From Campylobacteraceae bacterium (GTDB lineage: Bacteria > Campylobacterota > Campylobacteria > Campylobacterales > Campylobacteraceae), in contig JAAYLJ010000177.1 of assembly GCA_012521935.1 (NCBI GenBank), positions 1-7,872 on the forward strand: DNA of 7,872 nucleotides. Reading direction: 5' to 3'. Made by a program: the position numbers and the translations under genes. Each line of letters opens with the position of its first letter. The stretch's first letter is position 1. Below the pieces are notes generated by a model. It was not told the origin of the DNA and did no database searches. It saw only the letters and a list, made by a program, of their open reading frames with translations. Of the stretch, positions 1 through 6,809 are shown in pieces.

Positions 1-1569
1 ATGATACGGAGTTATTTTTGCCTCCCAAAGCCTCATGATTGCTGTTATTGAGGGTATAAAATCCACCTCTTTATTCATTCCTATAACTAAATTTGGTGAT
101 GGGATGCTTAACATGTAAGCTTTGTCATAAATATATTCTAAAATCTCCTCAACACTTTTTTTAAACTCAGGCGTACACTGCTCAATCTTAAAAAACTCTC
201 TAAATAAAGAGTCCAAATACTCATCTTCTTCTACCGCGCTCCATTGGTTCTTAGTGTAAATGGTGAAAAAACTAGTCCATGGATGGCCATACCACTCTTC
301 ATTTCCCCAAGTTAAAATATCCCAATCATACCTATTTTCTCTATTTGTTAAAAGCTTATGAAACACATATTTTTCATCACTTGTTATGTCATATTCAATT
401 TTTACACCATATTTTAAAAGCTGATACTCAATCCCTTTCCAAATGGAGAGAAATCTATCTTGAGTTACTACTTTTAATTTTAAATCTTTTAGTAAAAAAC
501 TAATCTCCTCTTCACTCATCTTTAATGGAGGGTTTTTAAAATATCTTTGCGAAATATCTTTTGTAGAAATATAATTGTTTGAAACAGGAAAAGGAGATGG
601 CTCGCCCTCATTTTTATATACAAAAGTTATAAGTTTTTCTTGATCAATTGCTTGATTTAGGGCTTGTCTTTTTTTTAAATCTTGCAAGGGGTTCTCTTTA
701 TTCATTAGATTTATATGAGTGCTTAGAGTAGTTTTAGAAGGGCCTACAAAAAGCTTTGCATATTTAGAATTTACTATTTCAGTCTTTTTATTTAGTGGAA
801 TAAAAGCAATGTCAATTCTTCCTTCATGATTAGCTAGTCCATCCACCACTTCATCTATTGGCATTTGAGTATGCACTGTTATGGTCTTTATGTAAGGTTT
901 ATCTTTTTCAAAATAGTATGGATTTGCCTTTAAAACAACTTTTTTACTATGTGAGAGTCCTGTTGCATGGCCTGATGCTAAGATGTACGGCCCAGAGCCA
1001 AAAGGCCCTGCTACTGCGGTATTTACACCTGTTATGCTTTTAGTCCAACTATGATGTTTGTAGTATTCATCTGTATATAAACTTATTCTAGCTAAATCAT
1101 TTAATAGCATGCCATAGGGCTCGTTTAAGTGTATTCTAATGCGAAAATCATCAATTTTTTCTACAAATTTTAATTTATTGTGAATATCTGTGTATGTAAA
1201 AGCTCCTTTTTGAAATTGGTTAAAGTTTCTTACAACAGCGTCTGCATCTAGTTTAGTTCCATCTTGAAATCTTACATCTTCTCTTAGCCAAAAATCGTAA
1301 GTTAAAGGATCTAATTTTTCATGTTTATAAGCTATAAAGTAATCCCACCCTCTATCTGAATCATCAAGTCTTACTAAAGTTCCATTTATAAGCCTCATAA
1401 TGTACGCATATGGCAAAGATGGGATATAAACATTTAAATGAGAGTTTGGATGACGGTAATTTAAGCTTATTTTACACGCATCATCCATTTGATATAGCTC
1501 TTGTTTTTCAAGCTCACCCGCTAGAAGTGGCGAAAAAACTAAGAGTATAAAAAGCAAAAGGTTAGGCAA
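1..1569 (-). CDS. SBP_bac_5-family periplasmic solute-binding protein SBP-B, paralogue of SBP-A (3' end outside window)
   Basis: Read from the complement, this frame is open for 523 codons from a TTG at 1569 to the left edge without a stop or frameshift; only about the last 20-30 residues should be missing. It is colinear with SBP-A throughout: NVYIPSLPYAY, RFQDGTKLDADAVV, NEPYGMLLNDLA, LKANPYYFEKDKPYI, ALNQAIDQEKLITFVYKNEG, VVTQDRFLSIWKGIEYQLLK, WDILTWGNEEWYG and SIPSPNLVIGMNKEV all have direct counterparts. Residues 4-17 make a hydrophobic signal core ending LLA before GELEKQ, with no lipobox and, unusually, no basic residue at the N-terminus. C32 aligns with C32 of SBP-A. TTG 1569 matches the SBP-A arrangement; GTG 1584 or TTG 1581 are alternatives, and a stop further upstream excludes anything earlier. 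It overlaps RR-B by 8 bases. No transporter genes are visible. A sensory role is inferred; the ligand is unknown and may differ from that of SBP-A. Confidence 0.86.
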   Translation of the reverse strand, partial: MPNLLLFILLVFSPLLAGELEKQELYQMDDACKISLNYRHPNSHLNVYIPSLPYAYIMRLINGTLVRLDDSDRGWDYFIAYKHEKLDPLTYDFWLREDVRFQDGTKLDADAVVRNFNQFQKGAFTYTDIHNKLKFVEKIDDFRIRIHLNEPYGMLLNDLARISLYTDEYYKHHSWTKSITGVNTAVAGPFGSGPYILASGHATGLSHSKKVVLKANPYYFEKDKPYIKTITVHTQMPIDEVVDGLANHEGRIDIAFIPLNKKTEIVNSKYAKLFVGPSKTTLSTHINLMNKENPLQDLKKRQALNQAIDQEKLITFVYKNEGEPSPFPVSNNYISTKDISQRYFKNPPLKMSEEEISFLLKDLKLKVVTQDRFLSIWKGIEYQLLKYGVKIEYDITSDEKYVFHKLLTNRENRYDWDILTWGNEEWYGHPWTSFFTIYTKNQWSAVEEDEYLDSLFREFFKIEQCTPEFKKSVEEILEYIYDKAYMLSIPSPNLVIGMNKEVDFIPSITAIMRLWEAKITPYH

Positions 1570-2236
1570 GCTTATATCCAACACCTGAGAGGTTAAATAT
1601 TATATCCTCAGGAAGTTTTCCTCTTAGATTTTTGACTAAAGATCTTATGGCATTATCAGTCATTACTGAGTCTTCCCAAATATAGTTTTGTAGCTCCTCA
1701 TAAGTTACAACCCTATGAGAATTTTTAAATAAAAGCTCCACAAAAGCCATCTCTTTTTTTGTCAAAGGGATACATTTGTCTTTAAATTTTAACTCTTTAT
1801 TGTTCCAATCATAACTATATCCTTTAGATATTTCAAACTCTTTTAGCCTAATTTGTAGCTTTTTGCTACACTGATTTAGTACATCTATCATCTTTTCAAA
1901 ATTGATTGGTTTTACAATATACTTTTCAATATGAGCATCAATTAATGGAAGTAAATATTCGCTATTTGTATGAGCAGTAAGCACGACAATCAAAACTTTT
2001 GAGCCACTTTCTCTAACTTGTTTGATAAAATCAACCCCATTTAACACTGGCATTTCTAAATCTGTAATGATAATATCAGGAGAAAAGTTTTTTAAAATAT
2101 TTAAAGCTTCATCCCCATTTGCAGCCTCAACAACCTCTTTTACGATATATCTCATAGATGAAGCGATGTGGCCTCTTATAGTGTTTTCATCTTCAACTAA
2201 TAGTACTTTTAAGTTTTTCAATAAGTTTGTATTCAT
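1562..2236 (-). CDS. OmpR-family response regulator RR-B, paralogue of RR-A
   Basis: A 224-residue response regulator with the same layout as RR-A. The receiver has E15/D16 in LLVEDE, phospho-acceptor D59 in IIITDLEMP, T87 in VLTAHT and K109 in IVKPI. The winged-helix domain covers about 140-222 with LTKKEMAFVELL, MTDNAIRSLVKNLRGKLP and SGVGYKL. The recognition-helix segment differs from RR-A at few positions, so the two may read similar sites, while the linker (about 120-138) is much more diverged. ATG at 2236 has AAAAGG 7 bases upstream. It follows the kinase after 28 bases, the longest spacer in the window, which contains a small palindrome. Its 3' end overlaps the TTG start of SBP-B by 8 bases, repeating the RR-A/SBP-A junction. 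It is either a second output of the same kinase or belongs to a further kinase beyond the left edge. Confidence 0.93.
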   Translation of the reverse strand: MNTNLLKNLKVLLVEDENTIRGHIASSMRYIVKEVVEAANGDEALNILKNFSPDIIITDLEMPVLNGVDFIKQVRESGSKVLIVVLTAHTNSEYLLPLIDAHIEKYIVKPINFEKMIDVLNQCSKKLQIRLKEFEISKGYSYDWNNKELKFKDKCIPLTKKEMAFVELLFKNSHRVVTYEELQNYIWEDSVMTDNAIRSLVKNLRGKLPEDIIFNLSGVGYKLA

Positions 2237-2243
2237 AATCCCG

Positions 2244-2249
2244 CCTTTT
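2244..2249 (-). promoter_or_regulatory. Ribosome binding site of RR-B
   Basis: AAAAGG is followed by a 7-base spacer (CGGGATT) and the ATG at 2236. RR-B is the only internal gene in the unit with both a non-overlapping upstream spacer and a conventional ATG. Confidence 0.6.
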
Positions 2250-2251
2250 AA

Positions 2252-2266
2252 AGATATATTATATCT
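2252..2266 (-). promoter_or_regulatory. 15-base AT-rich palindrome containing a TATAAT hexamer, upstream of RR-B
   Basis: AGATATAATATATCT is a perfect 7-base inverted repeat around a single central base. It covers the end of the kinase stop codon and the start of the 28-base spacer before RR-B. It contains TATAAT, which could act as a -10 element with a start point about 15 bases before the ATG, giving an internal promoter for the second cassette. It could equally be an operator half, or chance in AT-rich DNA. Only the palindrome itself is observed. Confidence 0.25.
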
Positions 2267-3929
2267 AAGCAGCAGCAGTTTTTAATTTAATAAATACCAG
2301 CGCTCCATCTTCGTGGTTTTTAGCATCCACTATCCCATCCATATTTCCCTCAATTATAGTTTTGCACATGTAAAGTCCTATGCCAGTCCCTTGTTTGGCA
2401 TGTTTGGTTGTCAAATATGGCTTAAAAATCCCCTCAATATTCTCCTCTTTTATCCCGCCAGAATTATCTTTTATTGGGATCAAAATATACTGTTTTGCAA
2501 CTTTAGTTGTAACTGTTATTTTTGGATTTTTAATTTTTCTCTCAATTAAAACATCTTTAGCATTTGAGAGGATATTTAAAAAAGCTTGAGAAAACTCATT
2601 TGGGTAACCTAAGATTTTTGGAGATGCTTTTGCTTCAAACTCAAACTCAATTTGATGGTATTTTAACGATGAATAGAGGATTTTAGTTGCTTTTTCACAC
2701 GCTTCAATAACGCTAAAGAGCTCTTTTTTCTTTGAAGGTTTGAAAAAGTTTTGAAAATCATTTATAGTATTTGACATAAAATCTGTAATAGCGTTGCACT
2801 TTTCTATTTGAGAGTTTAAAAACTCTCCATTTAAGTCATGATGAGAGTGTTTTATTTGCAAAGTCATAAGTATGGCATTTATTTCGCCAAGTGGTTGTCT
2901 CCATTGATGGGCAATATTTCCTATCATATTTCCCATTGAAGCTAGTTTTGACTGCTGAATGAGAAGCTTTTCTTGATCACTTCTTTGGTTAATCTCCTCT
3001 TGAATTTTTTGTTCTAAATCATCCATCATCTCATTCATAACCAATTTTAGGGTATTTAACTCTTTTGAGCTTGGCATTTCAATAAGCCTTCTATCTCTCT
3101 TGCCTTTTTTAAGCGCCTCTACGATTGAAGTTGCCTCTTCGATTAGTTTTTGATCTTTTTTCAAATCCTTTTTTATCTGATCTATCTGGGCATTAATAGC
3201 CTTAGCCATAGCCCCAAGCTCATCTTTACTTGTAAGCTCAATTGCTTTATTGTCTAAAGCCTCACTTTTATCCCCAAGATATTTAAAAAACCTCTCCAAC
3301 CCTTTTTGTAAAGTTTCAATAGAATCAATGATGGTATTTGCAAAGAATGAAGCTATTAAAATATTTAAAACAAGCAGTGCTACCATTCCTAAAAATAGTA
3401 AAAATTTATTTTTTTTGGCTAAGTTTTGCGCCAATATAAAAGTGTTTGAAGACTTTTCAAGCTGGCTTGATTGAGTCTTTTCTAGCGCATCTATGAGGGC
3501 AAAAAACTGTTTTCTCTCAGCTGTATTTGCATTTATAAATGCACCCTCTTCAAAACCCAAAGAGATATTTTCTCTTGTTAATGAAAGCAGTTTTTCATAC
3601 CCCATCCAAAGAGTTTTTAACTCCTCGTCCATAGTTAAAAATGCTTCATTTAACTCATTTGTTAAATTTGGGATATTTGAATCAATATGTTTTCTAAAGT
3701 TTTCATTTGGAGCCATTACTAATGAAAGGCTAAGCTCTCTTAGTTTAAAAAGTGGAGCTATAAATCTACTTTGAAGAGTGTAAACTTGCTTTGAATCACT
3801 AAAAACATCATTTAAGTTTTTTAAACTTTTTGAATTAGCACTAAGAGCTAACAAAGCTAACCCTACAAGCATTAAAACTCCAACTAATCCTAAAACAAAA
3901 AGCTTAAATCTAATGGTAAGACTACTCAT
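2265..3929 (-). CDS. Membrane-bound sensor histidine kinase with periplasmic helical domain and HAMP-like linker
   Basis: A 554-residue sensor kinase. A first transmembrane helix lies at about 11-31, a mostly helical periplasmic domain at 32-174, and a second transmembrane helix at 175-196. A HAMP domain follows (about 197-250, with SKDELGAMAKAINAQI), then a second HAMP-like unit (about 262-312, EALKKGKRDRRLIEMPSSKELNTL) that leads into a coiled coil. The phospho-acceptor is H341 in GNIAHQWRQPLGEI. The ATPase domain has its N box at FLNILSNAKDVL (449-460), G1 box DNSGGI (488-493) and G2 box GTGIGLY (514-520). All catalytic signatures are intact; there is no fused receiver or Hpt domain, so a simple one-step relay to RR-A and/or RR-B is expected. 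ATG at 3929 overlaps the SBP-A stop by 8 bases (ATGAGTAG), with AAGG 7 bases upstream. SBP-A is its likely periplasmic ligand-binding partner, an inference from adjacency. Confidence 0.92.
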   Translation of the reverse strand: MSSLTIRFKLFVLGLVGVLMLVGLALLALSANSKSLKNLNDVFSDSKQVYTLQSRFIAPLFKLRELSLSLVMAPNENFRKHIDSNIPNLTNELNEAFLTMDEELKTLWMGYEKLLSLTRENISLGFEEGAFINANTAERKQFFALIDALEKTQSSQLEKSSNTFILAQNLAKKNKFLLFLGMVALLVLNILIASFFANTIIDSIETLQKGLERFFKYLGDKSEALDNKAIELTSKDELGAMAKAINAQIDQIKKDLKKDQKLIEEATSIVEALKKGKRDRRLIEMPSSKELNTLKLVMNEMMDDLEQKIQEEINQRSDQEKLLIQQSKLASMGNMIGNIAHQWRQPLGEINAILMTLQIKHSHHDLNGEFLNSQIEKCNAITDFMSNTINDFQNFFKPSKKKELFSVIEACEKATKILYSSLKYHQIEFEFEAKASPKILGYPNEFSQAFLNILSNAKDVLIERKIKNPKITVTTKVAKQYILIPIKDNSGGIKEENIEGIFKPYLTTKHAKQGTGIGLYMCKTIIEGNMDGIVDAKNHEDGALVFIKLKTAAA

Positions 3930-5574
3930 CTTTTAGCCTTATTGGGAGAAATGGTTTTTTACACTCATTTGGATAGCCACCTTTTCTAACTGATCTATGA
4001 AGTGAGCTAATTTTAGCATCCCATAAAGGCATGATAGCTGATGAGGATGGAGTATAGCTAACCTCTTTATTTACTGCTAAAACTAAATTTGGAGATGGCA
4101 CAGGGAGTAAATATGCCTTTTTTGAAGCGTGCAAAACTATCTTTTTTACAAGTTCATCATACTTAGGCGAGCCAGTTTTTACTCTGAAAAACTCTGTAAT
4201 TAACTCTTTCATGATTGGATCATCTCTTATCATCGACCACTCACTTCCTTCATTATATGTAAAAAAGAGTGTCCAAGGATGATTTCCATACCAATCATCA
4301 TTTCCCCAAGTTAAAATATCCCAATCTTTTGGATTGTCATGATTTGTTAAAAGGTTTTCATATATCACTTTTTCACTTTTAGTGATAGTGTAGTCTAAAC
4401 TTACGCCATACTCTTTTAATTGATACTCAATCCCTTTCCACAAAAACATAAACCGATCTTGAGTTAAAACCTTAAAAGTGGTTCCATTTAAGAGCGTAAA
4501 AAGCTCATTTTTTTCCTCTTTACTTAAACTATAACTTTGAGGCTTTAGGGATGATTTTAATTTTGCAATCGCAGTAAAGTTTGCTGAAGCAGCTGAGGGT
4601 GAGAGTTTCCCCTCTTTTTTATATACAAAATTTAAAAGATTATCTTGATCTATCGCTTTTACAACCGCTTTTCTGTACTCTTCTTTAGCAAAAAGAGAGT
4701 TTGGATTTATCATATTAAAGTAGATTGTGTAGTTGTGCATTGATGGAATGGTTATCAGTTTTGATTCGCTTGATAGAACTGTTTCAATCTTTTTATTAAA
4801 TGGAATAGGCGCGATATCTAGGGTTGGATTTTCGCCAAGAACTCTTCTTAGAGCTTCATTTGAGCTAATTTCAGTAAAAATTTTTATACTATTTATATAT
4901 GGTTTTCCCTCTTCATAATAGTATGGATTTGCCTCTAAGATTATCTCATTTGTCTGCTTTCTACCTGTTGCAAAACCCTCTTTTAAAATGTATGGTCCAA
5001 GCCCATAAGGACCTGGTTCAATCATGCTATCCCCAGTAGCTCCACCCATCCAGCTAAATTTTTCTAAATACTCATCGCTATATATATTTATGCTTGCTAA
5101 ATCATTTAAAAACATCCCATAAGGGGAGTTTAGAAAAAATCTAACACTAAATTCATCTAGTTTTTTTACTTCTATTAAAGTGTTGTGAATATTTGTGTAG
5201 GTAAAAGGATGAGCAATGAAATGTTTGAAATTATGAACTACACTATTTGCATTAAAATTAGTTCCATCTTGAAACTTTATGCCTTTTTTTAAAAAAACAT
5301 CATAAGTTAAATCATCAATTTGCTTAATCTCTCTTGCAAGCATGTATTCTAAACCATCTTCATTATCTTTAACTCTTAAAAGTGTTCCATTAACTAACCT
5401 TGAGACATAAGAGTAGGGGATGGAGGGGATATATACATTTATTTGCGAGCTTGGATCTCTTTTATTTAAAAGTTCTGCGCAAGAAGTTTTATCTATATAA
5501 ACAAGTGGCTCTTCAATGAAAGGAGTAGTTGCTTTTAAATAAACAAAAAGTAGTAATATACTAAGGAATCGCAA
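3922..5574 (-). CDS. SBP_bac_5-family periplasmic solute-binding protein SBP-A, probable sensory partner of the adjacent kinase
   Basis: A 550-residue extracytoplasmic binding protein of the peptide/nickel/oligopeptide-binding family (DppA/OppA/NikA type), near the usual length for the family. Residues 1-15 form a short signal peptide (MRFLSILLLFVYLKA) with no lipobox cysteine, so a soluble periplasmic protein is expected. Family features are VSRLVNGTLLRV near 57-68, KGIKFQDGTNFNANSVV near 97-113 (the fold's typical 'FHDGTPFTAEDV' block), EANPYYYEEGKPYI near 214-227, RKAVVKAIDQDNLL near 301-314 and WDILTWGNDDWYG near 418-430. C32 and C537 could form a disulfide. The start is TTG at 5574; a stop codon lies in frame just upstream, so no earlier start is possible, and the translation start lies inside the RR-A 3' end. 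The gene overlaps the kinase by 8 bases. No permease or ATPase gene accompanies it. A sensing rather than import role is inferred from context; the ligand is unknown. Confidence 0.88.
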   Translation of the reverse strand: MRFLSILLLFVYLKATTPFIEEPLVYIDKTSCAELLNKRDPSSQINVYIPSIPYSYVSRLVNGTLLRVKDNEDGLEYMLAREIKQIDDLTYDVFLKKGIKFQDGTNFNANSVVHNFKHFIAHPFTYTNIHNTLIEVKKLDEFSVRFFLNSPYGMFLNDLASINIYSDEYLEKFSWMGGATGDSMIEPGPYGLGPYILKEGFATGRKQTNEIILEANPYYYEEGKPYINSIKIFTEISSNEALRRVLGENPTLDIAPIPFNKKIETVLSSESKLITIPSMHNYTIYFNMINPNSLFAKEEYRKAVVKAIDQDNLLNFVYKKEGKLSPSAASANFTAIAKLKSSLKPQSYSLSKEEKNELFTLLNGTTFKVLTQDRFMFLWKGIEYQLKEYGVSLDYTITKSEKVIYENLLTNHDNPKDWDILTWGNDDWYGNHPWTLFFTYNEGSEWSMIRDDPIMKELITEFFRVKTGSPKYDELVKKIVLHASKKAYLLPVPSPNLVLAVNKEVSYTPSSSAIMPLWDAKISSLHRSVRKGGYPNECKKPFLPIRLKDE

Positions 5575-6253
5575 TCTTATAACCTATGCCAGATAGATTT
5601 TGAATAAAATCAATAGGCAGTTTTTTTCTTAAATTTCTAACAAGTGATCTAAGCGCGCTATCAGTCATGACATCATCTTGCCAAACTCTTCCTTGAAGCT
5701 CACTATAAGTTGTAATATTTTGACCATTTTCAATCAAAACTTCCAAAAATGCCAACTCTTTTTTGGTTAGTTTTATGGCGCTATCTTTAAATGAGAGTAT
5801 CTTTTCACTAGAGTTATAGCTGTAACCAAGGGGGAGTTTATACTCAATTCCTCTTGATTCACAAATTTTTAATACACACTTTTCAAGTGCTTCTAAAAGC
5901 TTTTTTAAATTTACTGGTTTTACTAAATATTGCTCCAAATATAGATCAATCGCCCCTAAAAGATACTCTTTATCTGTATGAGCAGTTGCTATGATGATGC
6001 AAGTTTGACTATCTTCTTCTCTAATTTTTCTAACCATGGTGATACCATCCATCACAGGCATTAAAATATCTGTGATGATGATATCAGGTTTATGTTTTTT
6101 ATATAGTTTGTAGCCTTCACTGCCATTTTCTGCTTCAATCAAATTTGAGGCAAGATAGCGCAGTGAATGGGCAATATTCTCTCTAATTCCAACTTCATCT
6201 TCAACAAAAAGAATAGATAAATTCTTTAGCTTTAAAGCTAGCTCTTTTTGCAA
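5561..6253 (-). CDS. OmpR-family response regulator RR-A (receiver + winged-helix DNA-binding domain)
   Basis: A 230-residue two-component transcription factor. The receiver domain spans about residues 10-130: acidic pocket E18/D19 in LFVEDE, phospho-acceptor D62 in IIITDILMP, switch residue T90 in IATAHT, and K112 in VKPV. A short linker leads to an OmpR/PhoB winged-helix domain at about 145-228, with LTKKELAFLEVL, the recognition-helix segment MTDSALRSLVRNLRKKLP and the terminal wing SGIGYKI. All residues needed for phosphorylation are present. The start is a TTG: it is the only candidate that keeps the receiver domain complete, and it has a strong AAAGGAG site 5 bases upstream. Only 10 bases separate it from the cytochrome gene, so it is co-transcribed with the reductase genes; its 3' end overlaps the SBP-A start by 14 bases. 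It is a clear paralogue of RR-B (1562-2236). Its target promoters cannot be seen here. Confidence 0.93.
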   Translation of the reverse strand: MQKELALKLKNLSILFVEDEVGIRENIAHSLRYLASNLIEAENGSEGYKLYKKHKPDIIITDILMPVMDGITMVRKIREEDSQTCIIIATAHTDKEYLLGAIDLYLEQYLVKPVNLKKLLEALEKCVLKICESRGIEYKLPLGYSYNSSEKILSFKDSAIKLTKKELAFLEVLIENGQNITTYSELQGRVWQDDVMTDSALRSLVRNLRKKLPIDFIQNLSGIGYKIAIP

Positions 6254-6258
6254 ACAGA

Positions 6259-6265
6259 CTCCTTT
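6259..6265 (-). promoter_or_regulatory. Ribosome binding site of RR-A, overlapping the cytochrome stop codon
   Basis: AAAGGAG lies 5 bases before the TTG at 6253 and shares bases with the TAA that ends the cytochrome gene. This is the strongest Shine-Dalgarno match in the window and it decides the TTG start, because no ATG or GTG in a suitable place would keep the receiver domain whole. The overlap suggests that translation of RR-A is coupled to termination of the cytochrome. Confidence 0.8.
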
Positions 6266-6800
6266 AAGGAAAAGCTAAAAAACCATCCTTTGCAAAAGAT
6301 CTTAAAAATCTTAAGATCATCTCATCTTGCTCTGGCGTTGGTCTAGCAAACTCTTTCATACTACCATACAAGCTATCCCACTCAAGCAAAGTGTGCAAAT
6401 GTGGCTCATTAGCAGCGTGACACTGGGTGCAAGTATTGTAAAATTCATCAATATTTGGATCCCAAGCAGTCTCTAAATCCTCCTCTAGCAAACTCTCATC
6501 TACAAGCACGGTAACTGAGCCTTTGCCCTCATCCAAAGCTTCAACTTTGTCTTTGGAAGATTTAATCAATGCTACTTTTTTGTTTTTTGTGGCAAATAAA
6601 ATATCGCCATCTTCATTTAAAAAACCAGTGATTTTAACCTTTGCTTTTCCATCACTGTTTTCTAAAACCTCTACTGGCGTGCCGCTATATATGGTAGCAC
6701 TATCAACCTCTAAAGCTAGCTTGCCATCTAAGTTTATGTATTGGGCTGCTTGAGCGCTAAGCGCCCAAACAACCATACTAATTATAGTTAAAAATCTCAT
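6264..6800 (-). CDS. Exported monoheme cytochrome c, TorC C-terminal-domain-like, probable electron donor to the reductase
   Basis: A 178-residue periplasmic c-type cytochrome. Residues 1-19 form a Sec signal peptide ending in an AQAA cleavage site. Residues about 30-100 look like a small beta-rich, SH3-like domain (YSGTPVEVLENSDGKAKVKI). One haem-binding motif, CTQCH, sits at 124-128; M148 and M161 are candidate distal ligands. The region from CTQCH to the end, with a GSMKEF segment and PTPEQDEMILRFLRSF, resembles the monoheme C-terminal domain of E. coli TorC, but the N-terminal tetrahaem NapC/NirT membrane domain is absent. I recall that C. jejuni carries a similar small cytochrome next to a TorA-like enzyme (Cj0265c/Cj0264c). 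It probably shuttles electrons to the reductase, with quinol oxidation done by another component. The ATG at 6800 has a weak AAGAG ribosome site 6 bases upstream that overlaps the reductase stop codon, so the two genes are tightly linked. Confidence 0.88.
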   Translation of the reverse strand: MRFLTIISMVVWALSAQAAQYINLDGKLALEVDSATIYSGTPVEVLENSDGKAKVKITGFLNEDGDILFATKNKKVALIKSSKDKVEALDEGKGSVTVLVDESLLEEDLETAWDPNIDEFYNTCTQCHAANEPHLHTLLEWDSLYGSMKEFARPTPEQDEMILRFLRSFAKDGFLAFP

Positions 6801-6809
6801 TTTAATCTC

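Noticed and set aside
279..1043. Short plus-strand reading frames at 279-503 and 858-1043
   Set aside because: They lie antisense inside SBP-B, have no recognisable protein features and are expected by chance opposite an AT-rich gene.
1..1569. Possible pseudogene or non-coding 1.5 kb region
   Set aside because: Plus-strand frames here are short and senseless, but the complement reads through all 523 codons in one frame with full colinearity to SBP-A; it lacks only an ATG start and an in-window stop.
2022..3774. Plus-strand reading frames opposite RR-B and the kinase (2022-2285, 2313-2589, 3250-3474, 3493-3774)
   Set aside because: All are antisense to well-supported genes with complete domain signatures; no domain, signal or credible ribosome site supports them.
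6260..6270. TCCTT-A-AAGGA inverted repeat at the cytochrome/RR-A junction as a hairpin or terminator
   Set aside because: Arms of only 5 bases with a one-base centre cannot form a stable loop, there is no T-tract, and the pattern is explained by the stop codon plus the ribosome site.
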